DNA of 64,000 nt from Bin87 sp965220105. GTDB lineage: Bacteria > Chloroflexota > Dehalococcoidia > Lucifugimonadales > UBA3495. Where the stretch lies: the NCBI GenBank assembly GCA_965220105.1, contig OZ244811.1, forward strand, positions 3,596,001 to 3,660,000, in the 5' to 3' direction. Below the pieces are notes generated by a model, which was not told where the DNA came from, made no database searches, and worked only from the letters and a program-made list of their open reading frames with translations. The position numbers were made by a program, and so were the translations under genes. Every line of letters begins with the position of its first letter. Position 1 is the first letter of the stretch. Of the stretch, positions 51,338 through 58,254 are shown in pieces.

Positions 51338-51682
51338 ATGGCAGCAATCCACCAACCTACTCCAGCGGCCCCCGTATCTCTGCCGGCAGTGGCGCCGTAC
51401 TCAGCAGCGCTGAATGGGGAGTATGAAGTCGTGCTTATGAAGACCGCTGATGGATACGCCGTTTTTTGCCCTGCTCTGTCGGGGTGCATATCCCAGGGGA
51501 ACACTGAAGCCGAGGCACTGGATAACATCGTCGAATGTATTTTGTTATGGTTGGAAGTGGATATAAAACAGATGGAAGTCCGTAAAGCCGAAATGCTGGC
51601 CGATGGCGAACGATACGGCTTTCGAACAACGATCGCCAAGGTACGTTTGCCCGAATCCGAATTGGCGCCAACCCCGGATTAA
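51338..51682 (+). CDS. hicB: HicB-type antitoxin
   Basis: 114 residues: YEVVLMKTADGYAVFCPALS, GCISQGNTEAEALDNIVECI and LLWLEVD are the degenerate RNase-H-like fold of HicB. The C-terminal part lacks an obvious ribbon-helix-helix. AAAGGG precedes ATG 51338. The toxin gene hicA follows after 10 bp. The antitoxin-first order is the less common one for hicAB but is known. Confidence 0.85.
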   Translation: MAAIHQPTPAAPVSLPAVAPYSAALNGEYEVVLMKTADGYAVFCPALSGCISQGNTEAEALDNIVECILLWLEVDIKQMEVRKAEMLADGERYGFRTTIAKVRLPESELAPTPD

Positions 51683-51692
51683 CCGACGCCCG

Positions 51693-51974
51693 ATGGCTCC
51701 GCTGATCCCCGGGATCACTTACCGTGAGGCGCAAACGATTATAGAGCTATTGGGGTGGGCATTTGATTCTCAACGCGGCTCTCACGTTGCTTTCACACAT
51801 CCCAAAAGGCCCGGCGAGAAAATAACCATCACGAACCACCTCGGCGACATCAACCCGGCGACGATGGGCAGTGTGGTAGAGCAGATGGGTCTATCGCGGG
51901 CCGATTTTCTACGACTGCGAGGTCAGGGTCGGCGTCGCTACGCCCGCAATTTACGAGCCCGGCTCGGATTGTGA
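51693..51974 (+). CDS. hicA: HicA-type mRNA interferase toxin
   Basis: 93 residues with the dsRBD-like HicA fold: TYREAQTIIELLGWAFDSQR, GSHVAFTHPKRPGEKITITN (the catalytic His in GSH) and HLGDINPATMGSVVEQMGLS. The C-terminal basic stretch RLRGQGRRRYARNLRARLG is longer than usual. The gene ends 13 bp before the stop of the convergent monooxygenase gene. Confidence 0.88.
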   Translation: MAPLIPGITYREAQTIIELLGWAFDSQRGSHVAFTHPKRPGEKITITNHLGDINPATMGSVVEQMGLSRADFLRLRGQGRRRYARNLRARLGL

Positions 51975-51986
51975 GACGGTCGCCCC

Positions 51987-53048
51987 TCACGCCCCCACGC
52001 CGGCGGCCGCCAGCGCCGGGATGATGTGCTGTCCGAAGGCGTCTACCTCGGCCTGGGGCGGGGCGAAGGTCAGGCAGGGCATGAGGTATAGCTGGTTGAT
52101 GCCGTGCTGGGCCATCTCGGTGATGCGCTGGGTACAGTGCTCGGGGGTGCCGATCAGGCCCAGGGCGTCGCACAACTGCGTGTTCACGTCGTCGCTGACG
52201 AACTGGGTCAGGTCGATGGCCTCGTCCCAGTTGGGGGCGTGGCCAAGGTCGGGGTAAACGTCGCGGACCGCCTGTGGAATCTCGTAATCGGGGATGTCCA
52301 GGTCGGAATAGGGCAGCCAGTTGGGACCGCCCCACAGCAGGCCCCAGTGCACGACGACCGGACGGGCCAGGTGCCGGGCTTCGTCGTTGGAGTCGGCGAC
52401 GCAGGTGCGGACGGCGAATACGATATCGAGGTCGTCCAAGGTGCGACCGCTACGCTTTGCGCCGATTTCAAGGTGCTCCAGAGCCTTGCCGACGATGCCG
52501 GGCGTGTAGCCCACCAGCACCAGCGCGCCGTCGGCCACCTCGCCAGCCAGTTCGAGGGAACGCGGGCCGGACGCCGCCATGAGCACCGGCACACCGGCGC
52601 CGTCATCGCTGCCGGCGAAATCCAGCCGATTGGAAAAGCCGTCGAAGTCCACGGACTCGCCGGCCAGGAGCGCCTTGACCTCCATGATGCAGCGACGCAT
52701 CTGGCGCAGCGTGGCGGGACGGCGTCCGATGGTGCTGGCCGAGGTGTAGCCGGTGCCAATGATGAATTTGGTGCGGCCCGGAGCTATCTCGGCGACGGTC
52801 TGAGCAGCGCCGGCCAAGACTGACGATATGCGCCCGAAGGGGTTGGTTACCGCCGGGAACAACTTCAGCGTGTTGGTGGCGCCGGCGGCCAGCCCCATGG
52901 TGACGAAGGTATCCCGGCAGATCATCTGGCTGTCCAGGATGCCGGCGCCGTCGAAGCCAGCCGCTTCGACCTGCTGGATGAAGCTCAGCAAATCGGGCAT
53001 GGGCGAAGTCCCGGGGACGCGCATGGAAATTTTGATCCCGTCAACCAT
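51987..53048 (-). CDS. LLM-class (F420-dependent type) oxidoreductase
   Basis: 353 residues: IKISMRVPGTSPMPDLLSFI, QVEAAGFDGAGILDSQM, KLFPAVTNPFGRISSVLAGA, GRTKFIIGTGYTSASTIGRR, PVLMAASGPRSLELAGEVAD and GALVLVGYTP. The segments are closer to F420-dependent methylene-H4MPT reductase-like members than to the EHH-type genes at 6001 and 9843, so it is a separate branch. AGGAGG precedes the ATG. A 34-bp piece of its 3' end is repeated beyond the HicBA genes. Confidence 0.88.
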   Translation of the reverse strand: MVDGIKISMRVPGTSPMPDLLSFIQQVEAAGFDGAGILDSQMICRDTFVTMGLAAGATNTLKLFPAVTNPFGRISSVLAGAAQTVAEIAPGRTKFIIGTGYTSASTIGRRPATLRQMRRCIMEVKALLAGESVDFDGFSNRLDFAGSDDGAGVPVLMAASGPRSLELAGEVADGALVLVGYTPGIVGKALEHLEIGAKRSGRTLDDLDIVFAVRTCVADSNDEARHLARPVVVHWGLLWGGPNWLPYSDLDIPDYEIPQAVRDVYPDLGHAPNWDEAIDLTQFVSDDVNTQLCDALGLIGTPEHCTQRITEMAQHGINQLYLMPCLTFAPPQAEVDAFGQHIIPALAAAGVGA

Positions 53049-53257
53049 GAGAATTCCTCCCTGGGGTCAGGCGTTTGCCGCCGACCGGCAGCAGTATAGC
53101 AGCGGCGGTGGTGATGACATGCGGAAGCCCGGCAATCGGGGTGCCGGGCCGCTGACTGAGCAACCACAACGCATCGCTTCCCGACTGGCAGCCGGGGGCG
53201 CGATCCGGGTGTCCGCTCCCGTCGTTGGTGGAGCGAGGGACGCCTGGGATCTGGGAA

Positions 53258-53533
53258 TCAGCCGCCGGCTACGGCGGGAACGATGCTGATTTCGTCACCC
53301 GACTTGATGGCCGTGCTGAGGCCGTGGTCAAAGCGGATGTCTTCCCCGTTGACATAGATATTCACGAAGTAGCGCAGCTCGCCCTCTTCGTCCAGCAACC
53401 GCTCCTTGAAACCGGGGTAGTCGGACTCCAGCTGGTTAATCATCTGGGAGAGGTCGGCCACGTCCAGCTCGACCTTGTTGGCCCCGCCGGTCATGCGCCG
53501 CAGGGGTGTGGGAATGCGAACCATTACGCCCAT
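53258..53533 (-). CDS. MoaD/ThiS-family ubiquitin-like sulfur carrier
   Basis: 91 residues: VMVRIPTPLRRMTGGANKVE, INQLESDYPGFKERLLDEEG, YVNGEDIRFDHGLSTAIKSG and DEISIVPAVAGG. The C-terminal Gly-Gly is the site of thiocarboxylate formation in sulfur carriers. AGGAGG lies 10 nt before ATG 53533; an internal Met at residue 4 is an alternative. The NIL-domain and threonine synthase genes lie upstream on the same strand, about 70 and 365 bp away, likely one transcript. A role in sulfur transfer for an amino acid rather than molybdopterin is inferred from these neighbours. Confidence 0.88.
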   Translation of the reverse strand: MGVMVRIPTPLRRMTGGANKVELDVADLSQMINQLESDYPGFKERLLDEEGELRYFVNIYVNGEDIRFDHGLSTAIKSGDEISIVPAVAGG

Positions 53534-53602
53534 CGGGGAAATTCCTCCTGTTGTTCCATCTACACCGGTGTCGGGTGATAGTATCGGCCCGGCTCGCCGG
53601 AA

Positions 53603-53845
53603 TCAACCTTCGATTACATCGCCGGCGATGGGGTCCACCCGGACGCCGGTCGAGCCGACCCAATCGAGACCGCGTTGTATGTCGTCGTCGCTGCCGTCGA
53701 TTTCCAGGACGACCCAGCCAACATCAGCGCGCACGTCGGCGCGGCGAATGTTGGTGATCACGTCGAAATCCTTGCCCAGTCGATAGATAATCGGCTCGCG
53801 TACCAGGTCGCCGTTGAAGGTAAATCGCACGCGTTGACGGGGCAT
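53603..53845 (-). CDS. NIL-domain protein
   Basis: 80 residues: RQRVRFTFNGDLVREPIIYR, LGKDFDVITNIRRADVRADV and GWVVLEIDGSDDDIQRGLDW match the NIL domain (ACT-like fold) found at the C-terminus of MetN methionine transporters and as single proteins beside sulfur-amino-acid genes. It likely senses or binds methionine or a sulfur compound. It lies 51 bp after threonine synthase. Confidence 0.88.
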   Translation of the reverse strand: MPRQRVRFTFNGDLVREPIIYRLGKDFDVITNIRRADVRADVGWVVLEIDGSDDDIQRGLDWVGSTGVRVDPIAGDVIEG

Positions 53846-53896
53846 GTATCGCCTCAGGTTGACCGTTGCGTCGCCAAACCATTGATGCCGGAATGG

Positions 53897-55186
53897 CTAG
53901 GCTTGCGCCGCGACCCGATTTTCCAGGGCTGCTTCAAACGACCCCATCATTGGTTTGATATAGAGGGGGTTGACCACCTCTTCCACTGCCTCCTGGGTCT
54001 TGAGACCATTGCCCGTCACGTAGGCGACGGTAAGTTCGTCGGGGCCGATGGCGCCCGATTCGGCCAGGTATTTCAGGGCGGAGATGGTCACGCCGCCGGC
54101 GGTTTCTGTGAAGATGCCTTCAGTTTGCGCCAGGAGTTTGATGCCTTCCACCACCCGGTTTTCGGGCACGGCGTAACCGCTGCCGTCCGACTCCCGTATT
54201 ACGCGCAGGGCGTAGATGCCGTCGGCGGGGTTGCCGATGGCCAGCGACTTGGCGATGCTGTCGGGTCGGACGGGGCGAATCTGGTTCTGGTGGTTCTCCC
54301 AGGCGGTTACGATGGGGCAGCAACCGGCGGCCTGGGCCATGTGCATCCGCGTGGTGACGGCGGGGTGGTGTACGGTATTCTGGTCTGCGCCGAAGGGCAT
54401 GGGCAGCACGCCGTCCAGCAAGCCCAGGCAGGCCAGTTCGTTGAATCCCTTCCAGATCTTGGTGAACATGGCGCCGGAGGCTGACGGCACCACCACGTGG
54501 TCGGGGACGCGCCACCCCAGCTGTTCGGCGACCTCGTAGCCCAGGGTCTTGCTGCCCTCGGCGTAGTAGGGCCGCATGTTGATGTTGACGAAGGCCCAGG
54601 GGTAGTTGTCGCTGACCTCGCTGCAAAGGCGGTTCACCTCGTCGTAGGTGCCTTCCACGGCGACGAGGGTGGGGTTGTACACGGCAGCGCCGATGACCTT
54701 GCCGCGCTCCAGGTCGGCGGGAATGAACACCACGGCGTCGATACCGGCGCGGGCGGCGTGGGCGGCCACGCTGCAGGCCAGGTTGCCGGTGCTGGCGCAG
54801 GCCAGGGTGTCGTAGCCGAATTCCACAGCTTTGGTAGCCGCAACGGAAACCACCCGGTCCTTGAACGAAAAGGATGGGTTGACGCTATCGTTCTTGATGT
54901 AGAGGTTGTTGAGGCCCAGCCGCTTGCCCAGATTTCTGGCCTTCATCAGCGGAGTGTAGCCGGACATTATGTCTACCGGATCATCAGCGGAGGCGGGCAG
55001 CAAGTCCTGGTAGCGCCAGATGCTGATCGGGCCGTCGCTGATGCGCTGGTGGGAGATAACCTCGGAGATGGTCACGTAGTCGTAAATGACCTCCAGAGGG
55101 CCGAAGCAAAAATCGCAGACGTTGAGCGGCTCGCTCGGGTATTCCCGGCCGCACTCCCGGCAGATCAATCCTTTGACAAACGCCAC
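53897..55186 (-). CDS. thrC: Threonine synthase (PLP-dependent, with N-terminal zinc ribbon)
   Basis: 429 residues from GTG 55186 (GGAGGT 8 nt upstream). N-terminal Cys4 site (C9, C12, C24, C27: LICRECGREYPSEPLNVCDF), then the PLP fold II core: SGYTPLMKARNLGKRLGLNN, NPSFSFKDRVVSVAA (Lys109 binds PLP), ACASTGNLACSVAAHAAR, VVVPSASGAMFTKIWKGFNE. ThrC converts O-phosphohomoserine to threonine. The zinc-ribbon form is common in archaea and Chloroflexota. The sulfur carrier and NIL genes beside it raise the option that it makes homocysteine from O-phosphohomoserine and a thiocarboxylate. Threonine synthase is the safer call. Confidence 0.9.
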   Translation of the reverse strand: MAFVKGLICRECGREYPSEPLNVCDFCFGPLEVIYDYVTISEVISHQRISDGPISIWRYQDLLPASADDPVDIMSGYTPLMKARNLGKRLGLNNLYIKNDSVNPSFSFKDRVVSVAATKAVEFGYDTLACASTGNLACSVAAHAARAGIDAVVFIPADLERGKVIGAAVYNPTLVAVEGTYDEVNRLCSEVSDNYPWAFVNINMRPYYAEGSKTLGYEVAEQLGWRVPDHVVVPSASGAMFTKIWKGFNELACLGLLDGVLPMPFGADQNTVHHPAVTTRMHMAQAAGCCPIVTAWENHQNQIRPVRPDSIAKSLAIGNPADGIYALRVIRESDGSGYAVPENRVVEGIKLLAQTEGIFTETAGGVTISALKYLAESGAIGPDELTVAYVTGNGLKTQEAVEEVVNPLYIKPMMGSFEAALENRVAAQA

Positions 55187-55403
55187 GGGGCAATACCTCC
55201 GTCGTTGGGGCGACGCCGCCGTGGCATCACCCGTCCAAATAGTTCTGGGTTCCGTGTATAGGCGGGCTGAAAGGGTCCCCAATACGGGCGGCACTGCCGG
55301 GTTTCACCGTAAATTGGGGCGGCGCCGATTTCGATCCTGTTCATTGGCAGTTGCAACTACACATTCTGCCAGAGAGCGGCGATACTGGCAACCGGGGCGG
55401 TTG
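55187..55403. other. Upstream region of the threonine synthase gene
   Basis: No gene is seen. Together with the MITE-like copy and the run up to the tRNA it forms a 511-bp gene-free stretch. Confidence 0.4.
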
Positions 55404-55572
55404 CTCATGCGTACCCACTGTGTCATTGCGAGCGTAGCGTGGCAATCTCGTCGTCGCAGCAACGGCGGTTCGCCGACGTGTGTTCAACCCCATCGAGATT
55501 GCCACGTCCCTCAGCGAACTCGGGATGAGCGGGTGCTCCTCGCGATGACAGATTAAAGTGGGTACGCGTGAG
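55404..55572. repeat. MITE-like element with terminal inverted repeats, copy 2
   Basis: 169 bp, ends CTCATGCGTACCCACT and AGTGGGTACGCGTGAG (15 of 16 complementary). About 93-95% identical by eye to 36242-36410 and in the same orientation. It lies upstream of the tRNA gene. Confidence 0.9.
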
Positions 55573-55697
55573 GGGCGGCGACGCAGCGCGGGCGACGACG
55601 CTCACGGCGGCGGTGGTACAATAATCAATAACGAGCCAAGTCGTAGTCGGCGCTTCTGCGAAGTCGCACGAATGGTCGACTAGCCAGCCAACGACGT

Positions 55698-55788
55698 GGA
55701 GAGGTGGCCGAGTGGTTGAAGGCGCCGGTCTCGAAAACCGGTATACCCCTCTGGGGTATCGCGGGTTCGAATCCCGCCCTCTCCGCCA
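55698..55788 (+). tRNA. tRNA-Ser(CGA)
   Basis: Cloverleaf of class II: acceptor GGAGAGG / CCTCTCC, D arm TGGCCGAGTGGTTGAAGGC, anticodon stem-loop CGGT-CTCGAAA-ACCG with anticodon CGA, long variable arm ATACCCCTCTGGGGTAT, T arm GCGGGTTCGAATCCCGC, discriminator G and encoded CCA. The phage-like region starts just after it, so the tRNA 3' end is a possible integration site. Confidence 0.95.
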
Positions 55789-56031
55789 TCCGTTCTAATA
55801 CGGGAGATTTGAGTAGGAATTGAGAGCCGTGAGATTGGCTCTCCGCCCATTGCCCGGCCCAACGCGCGGTTTTCGGCGTAATCCTGCCAGATCGAACGTG
55901 ATCGGATGGAAACAGATTGCACCGGATTTACGATCAGATGAGGCCGCTTCACATCTGACAGAAACCAATGAAACCAGTCGGCTGCGGCGGGCTAACCCTC
56001 TTCCCACCGCTGGGACAAACCGCGAACCGAT

Positions 56032-56424
56032 ATGCTAACCTGCAGCGATGAAACCGAGCGCGAAGCCTTCCGGGTCGCCATTGAGCGAGCCCGAGACAAC
56101 GGCCTTTCCCTAGACGATATGGCCAGCATGATCACCGCCGCCGCAAACAACGGACACAACGACAGATCCGTCCATCCCACGGAACTGGACGACGTCGTCT
56201 ACGAGCCCGGAAACCTCCCCGAAGGCCTGATCGACCTGCCCAGCGCAAGTAAGAAGTACGGAATTAAGGTGGGCACGCTGAGGTATTGGGTTCACGTAGG
56301 GAAATTACCCCGTAAGGGGCGTCTCCGCGCACCTGCGGCCGGCGGGGGCTATATCGTGACTGAGGACGCCATGATCCCATATTGTCGGGACAACCCACGA
56401 AAACGGGGCCCAAAAGTTTCCTAA
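56032..56424 (+). CDS. MerR-like/excisionase-type DNA-binding protein
   Basis: 130 residues. The C-terminal half, LIDLPSASKKYGIKVGTLRY, WVHVGKLPRKGRLR and GGGYIVTEDAMIPYC, is a winged helix-turn-helix of the MerR/excisionase (HTH_17) type with helix, wing and final helix. The N-terminal 60 residues are helical and unknown. It is the first gene after tRNA-Ser and may control the element or its excision. A promoter and terminator-like hairpin follow. The 243-bp gap before it holds no other gene. Confidence 0.7.
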   Translation: MLTCSDETEREAFRVAIERARDNGLSLDDMASMITAAANNGHNDRSVHPTELDDVVYEPGNLPEGLIDLPSASKKYGIKVGTLRYWVHVGKLPRKGRLRAPAAGGGYIVTEDAMIPYCRDNPRKRGPKVS

Positions 56425-56428
56425 CGCC

Positions 56429-56458
56429 TTGACAATTTCCCAACGTCTGGCTTAATCT
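56429..56458 (+). promoter_or_regulatory. Early-type sigma-70 promoter of the phage-like region
   Basis: TTGACA, 18-bp spacer, TAATCT. Transcription would start at about 56465, within the hairpin that precedes the gene at 56487. Confidence 0.65.
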
Positions 56459-56486
56459 ACCTCCAGCAAAACGCTGGAGGTTTTTT
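56459..56486 (+). promoter_or_regulatory. Terminator-like hairpin whose 3' arm is the ribosome binding site
   Basis: Stem ACCTCCAGC / GCTGGAGGT with loop AAAAC, then six T, then the ATG of the next gene. The 3' arm contains TGGAGG, the only Shine-Dalgarno sequence for that gene. It can act as a terminator for the upstream gene, or, since the promoter start point lies in it, mainly expose the ribosome binding site. Confidence 0.7.
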
Positions 56487-56995
56487 ATGAACTGTGCCAC
56501 ATGCGGCGGGAAGATCAGCGACATCGCCGACGCCGTCGAAGTCCAGGACGAGGGCGGCGCGAACCGGTTCGTCCACGTCGAGTGCTCCGACGACCCCGCC
56601 AATCTAACTCCCAAACATTTTCAGACGTGGGCGGCATGGACGTTCCGTGCCTTGACCCATGAAGCCTATGGGCAGCGCTGGGACTGGTGGATGCGCTGGA
56701 CGAGACTGCTCCCGCCATTGCCGATGCCTACCGGGCCAGACAGGTCCGTATCGCGAAGTGGGGCACCCCGTCCGCGGCTTTGGACATTACCGAGCCGCTG
56801 CTTCGGGAGGCTGTGGACCACGCACTGGACGGCGGCATGGGCGCTGAGGACATCATTCAGATCGTCTACCTGCGCCTGGGGCAATGGATGGAGGAGCACG
56901 ATCACGCCACCCCCTGGTTTCTCGCCAAGAGCGTCGACGCCCTCCGGCGTCGGATCGGGACGACGCCGGACCATCTGGATGTGCTCCAGGATTGA
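56487..56995 (+). CDS. Zinc-binding phage-like protein with a probable frameshift
   Basis: The reading frame from ATG 56487 gives MNCATCGGKISDIADAVEVQ, ANRFVHVECSDDPANL (Cys3His-type knuckle) and TFRALTHEAYGQRWDWW, then loses codon-like character near 56685. One frame over, the sequence continues as VDALDETAPAIADAYRARQV, WGTPSAALDITEPLLREAVD and LGQWMEEHDHATPWFLAKSV to a stop at 56995. Either one gene with a -1 shift (real, programmed or a sequencing slip), or two overlapping genes with the second at GTG 56687. No slippery site of the A-AAA-AAG type is seen. Function unknown. Confidence 0.5.
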
Positions 56996-57074
56996 ACGCC
57001 GCAATGAACAACGCCGTCGTCGGGCTGCACTCCCGACGACGACGCAAAGCTATGAAGCAAAAGGAGTCTAGCAC

Positions 57075-57407
57075 ATGACCACGAAGAACCACGCATCCAC
57101 CGACGTCGAACACGAAGACGAGCTCATCGTCCAGAAGCTGCTGTCGGAAATGGTCCAGGACGAGCGCTGGGAACTCACCGACCTGGGCCGGCAGCGCCTG
57201 CGGTCGGACAACGGGAACCCCCACCAACACCGGCTGGTCATCCGGCCGTTCGGCAAGCAGGGCGAGCCCGACGACTGCCTGGAACCCATGCACATGCGCA
57301 GCGACGGTACAGCCGTCTGGCGCTGCGAGTGCGGCTACCGCATCTGCCGCGAGTGTTTCAAGGTCCATTCCCGCCACTACGCGATCTCGGTTGTAGACGG
57401 GCGGTAA
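57075..57407 (+). CDS. Small zinc-knuckle protein
   Basis: 110 residues: helical N-terminus LIVQKLLSEMVQDERWELTD and a C-terminal CECGYRICRECF site that should bind one zinc. AAAGGAG lies 9 nt before the ATG. It is typical of uncharacterised phage early proteins. Function unknown. Confidence 0.6.
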   Translation: MTTKNHASTDVEHEDELIVQKLLSEMVQDERWELTDLGRQRLRSDNGNPHQHRLVIRPFGKQGEPDDCLEPMHMRSDGTAVWRCECGYRICRECFKVHSRHYAISVVDGR

Positions 57408-57484
57408 CACAATCAACAGCGCCGCCGGCGGGAGGGCAATCCCACGGCGGCGCAACGCTAAATAAGCAACAGGAGTCTATCACA

Positions 57485-57925
57485 ATGACCACACTCAACG
57501 AACGGCAATTCATTCACGAGTGCCCGGACTGCGACTACCGTGAATACGTGGGCGACCACTGTGCCCGTTGCCCCCTGTGCAGGTTCCGGATCGCCCTGGC
57601 GCAGGCCTGGAACGAGCTCCACAACTCCGAGCCGTACCGAGTCTTCGAAAAGCGAACCTTCCACGAGTTCCAGGACGACCTCAACGAGATGACCGCCTCG
57701 GGCTGGACCGCCACGCACATCCGCATCGGGCATTCCGAGGACCGGGACGACGGTGGGCCGGTCTACATCGCCGTCTTCCGCCGGGACGAATACGACCGGG
57801 ACCGCCACCAGCGGGCGGTGGCCGCGGAGAAAAAGGCCGGCGCAGCTCACCACGAAAAGGCCGGGGAGATCCAGGCTGAAGTGCAGGCCTTGCGCGCCGC
57901 CAGGAATGGGGAGGCGACGCCATGA
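57485..57925 (+). CDS. Zinc-ribbon protein with charged C-terminal helix
   Basis: 146 residues: two Cys pairs in HECPDCDYREYVGDHCARCP with LC beyond, a middle beta domain (GWTATHIRIGHSEDRDDGGP, VYIAVFRRDEYD) and a long helix rich in Ala, Glu, Arg. AGGAG precedes ATG 57485. The stop overlaps the next gene. Function unknown. Confidence 0.6.
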   Translation: MTTLNERQFIHECPDCDYREYVGDHCARCPLCRFRIALAQAWNELHNSEPYRVFEKRTFHEFQDDLNEMTASGWTATHIRIGHSEDRDDGGPVYIAVFRRDEYDRDRHQRAVAAEKKAGAAHHEKAGEIQAEVQALRAARNGEATP

Positions 57926-58254
57926 GGCTCGTCACTCACGATGGGCATTGCGGCTGGTGTGGAGAGCCCTGCGATCGCTTGCCCAGTGGCAACGGCCAGC
58001 CACGGCTCTACTGCAGCCGCCTGCACCAAGAGTGGGCCAACGCGGTGGCGATGGGCAAGTACCCGCTGGTGGACTGCCCACGCTGCGGTCGCCACGACCT
58101 GCGCATCGCAGCGCCCGACTGGGCCATCTGCCAGACCTGCGGGTACCAGACGGACCGTCCTAACCTGGAACCGGGCCTGGTCGCGCCCAGGAACATGTTC
58201 GGCAACAACGCCGACATCAAGGAGCGCCTGGCCAGAGCGGGGGGCGTCGCATGA
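57922..58254 (+). CDS. Zinc-binding protein with three Cys pairs
   Basis: 110 residues: GHCGWCGEPCDRLP, LYCSRLHQEWANAVAMGKYP, DCPRCGRHDLRIA and ICQTCGYQTDRP, which suggests two zinc sites. It overlaps both neighbours by 4 bases (ATGA). It sits just before the primase-helicase and may be its DNA-binding partner; this is inference from position. Confidence 0.6.
   Translation: MRLVTHDGHCGWCGEPCDRLPSGNGQPRLYCSRLHQEWANAVAMGKYPLVDCPRCGRHDLRIAAPDWAICQTCGYQTDRPNLEPGLVAPRNMFGNNADIKERLARAGGVA

Noticed and set aside
55680..55952. A 90-codon minus-strand frame containing GGEGGIRTRDTPEGY
   Set aside because: This peptide is the well-known false translation of a tRNA-Ser gene; the tRNA at 55698 explains it.
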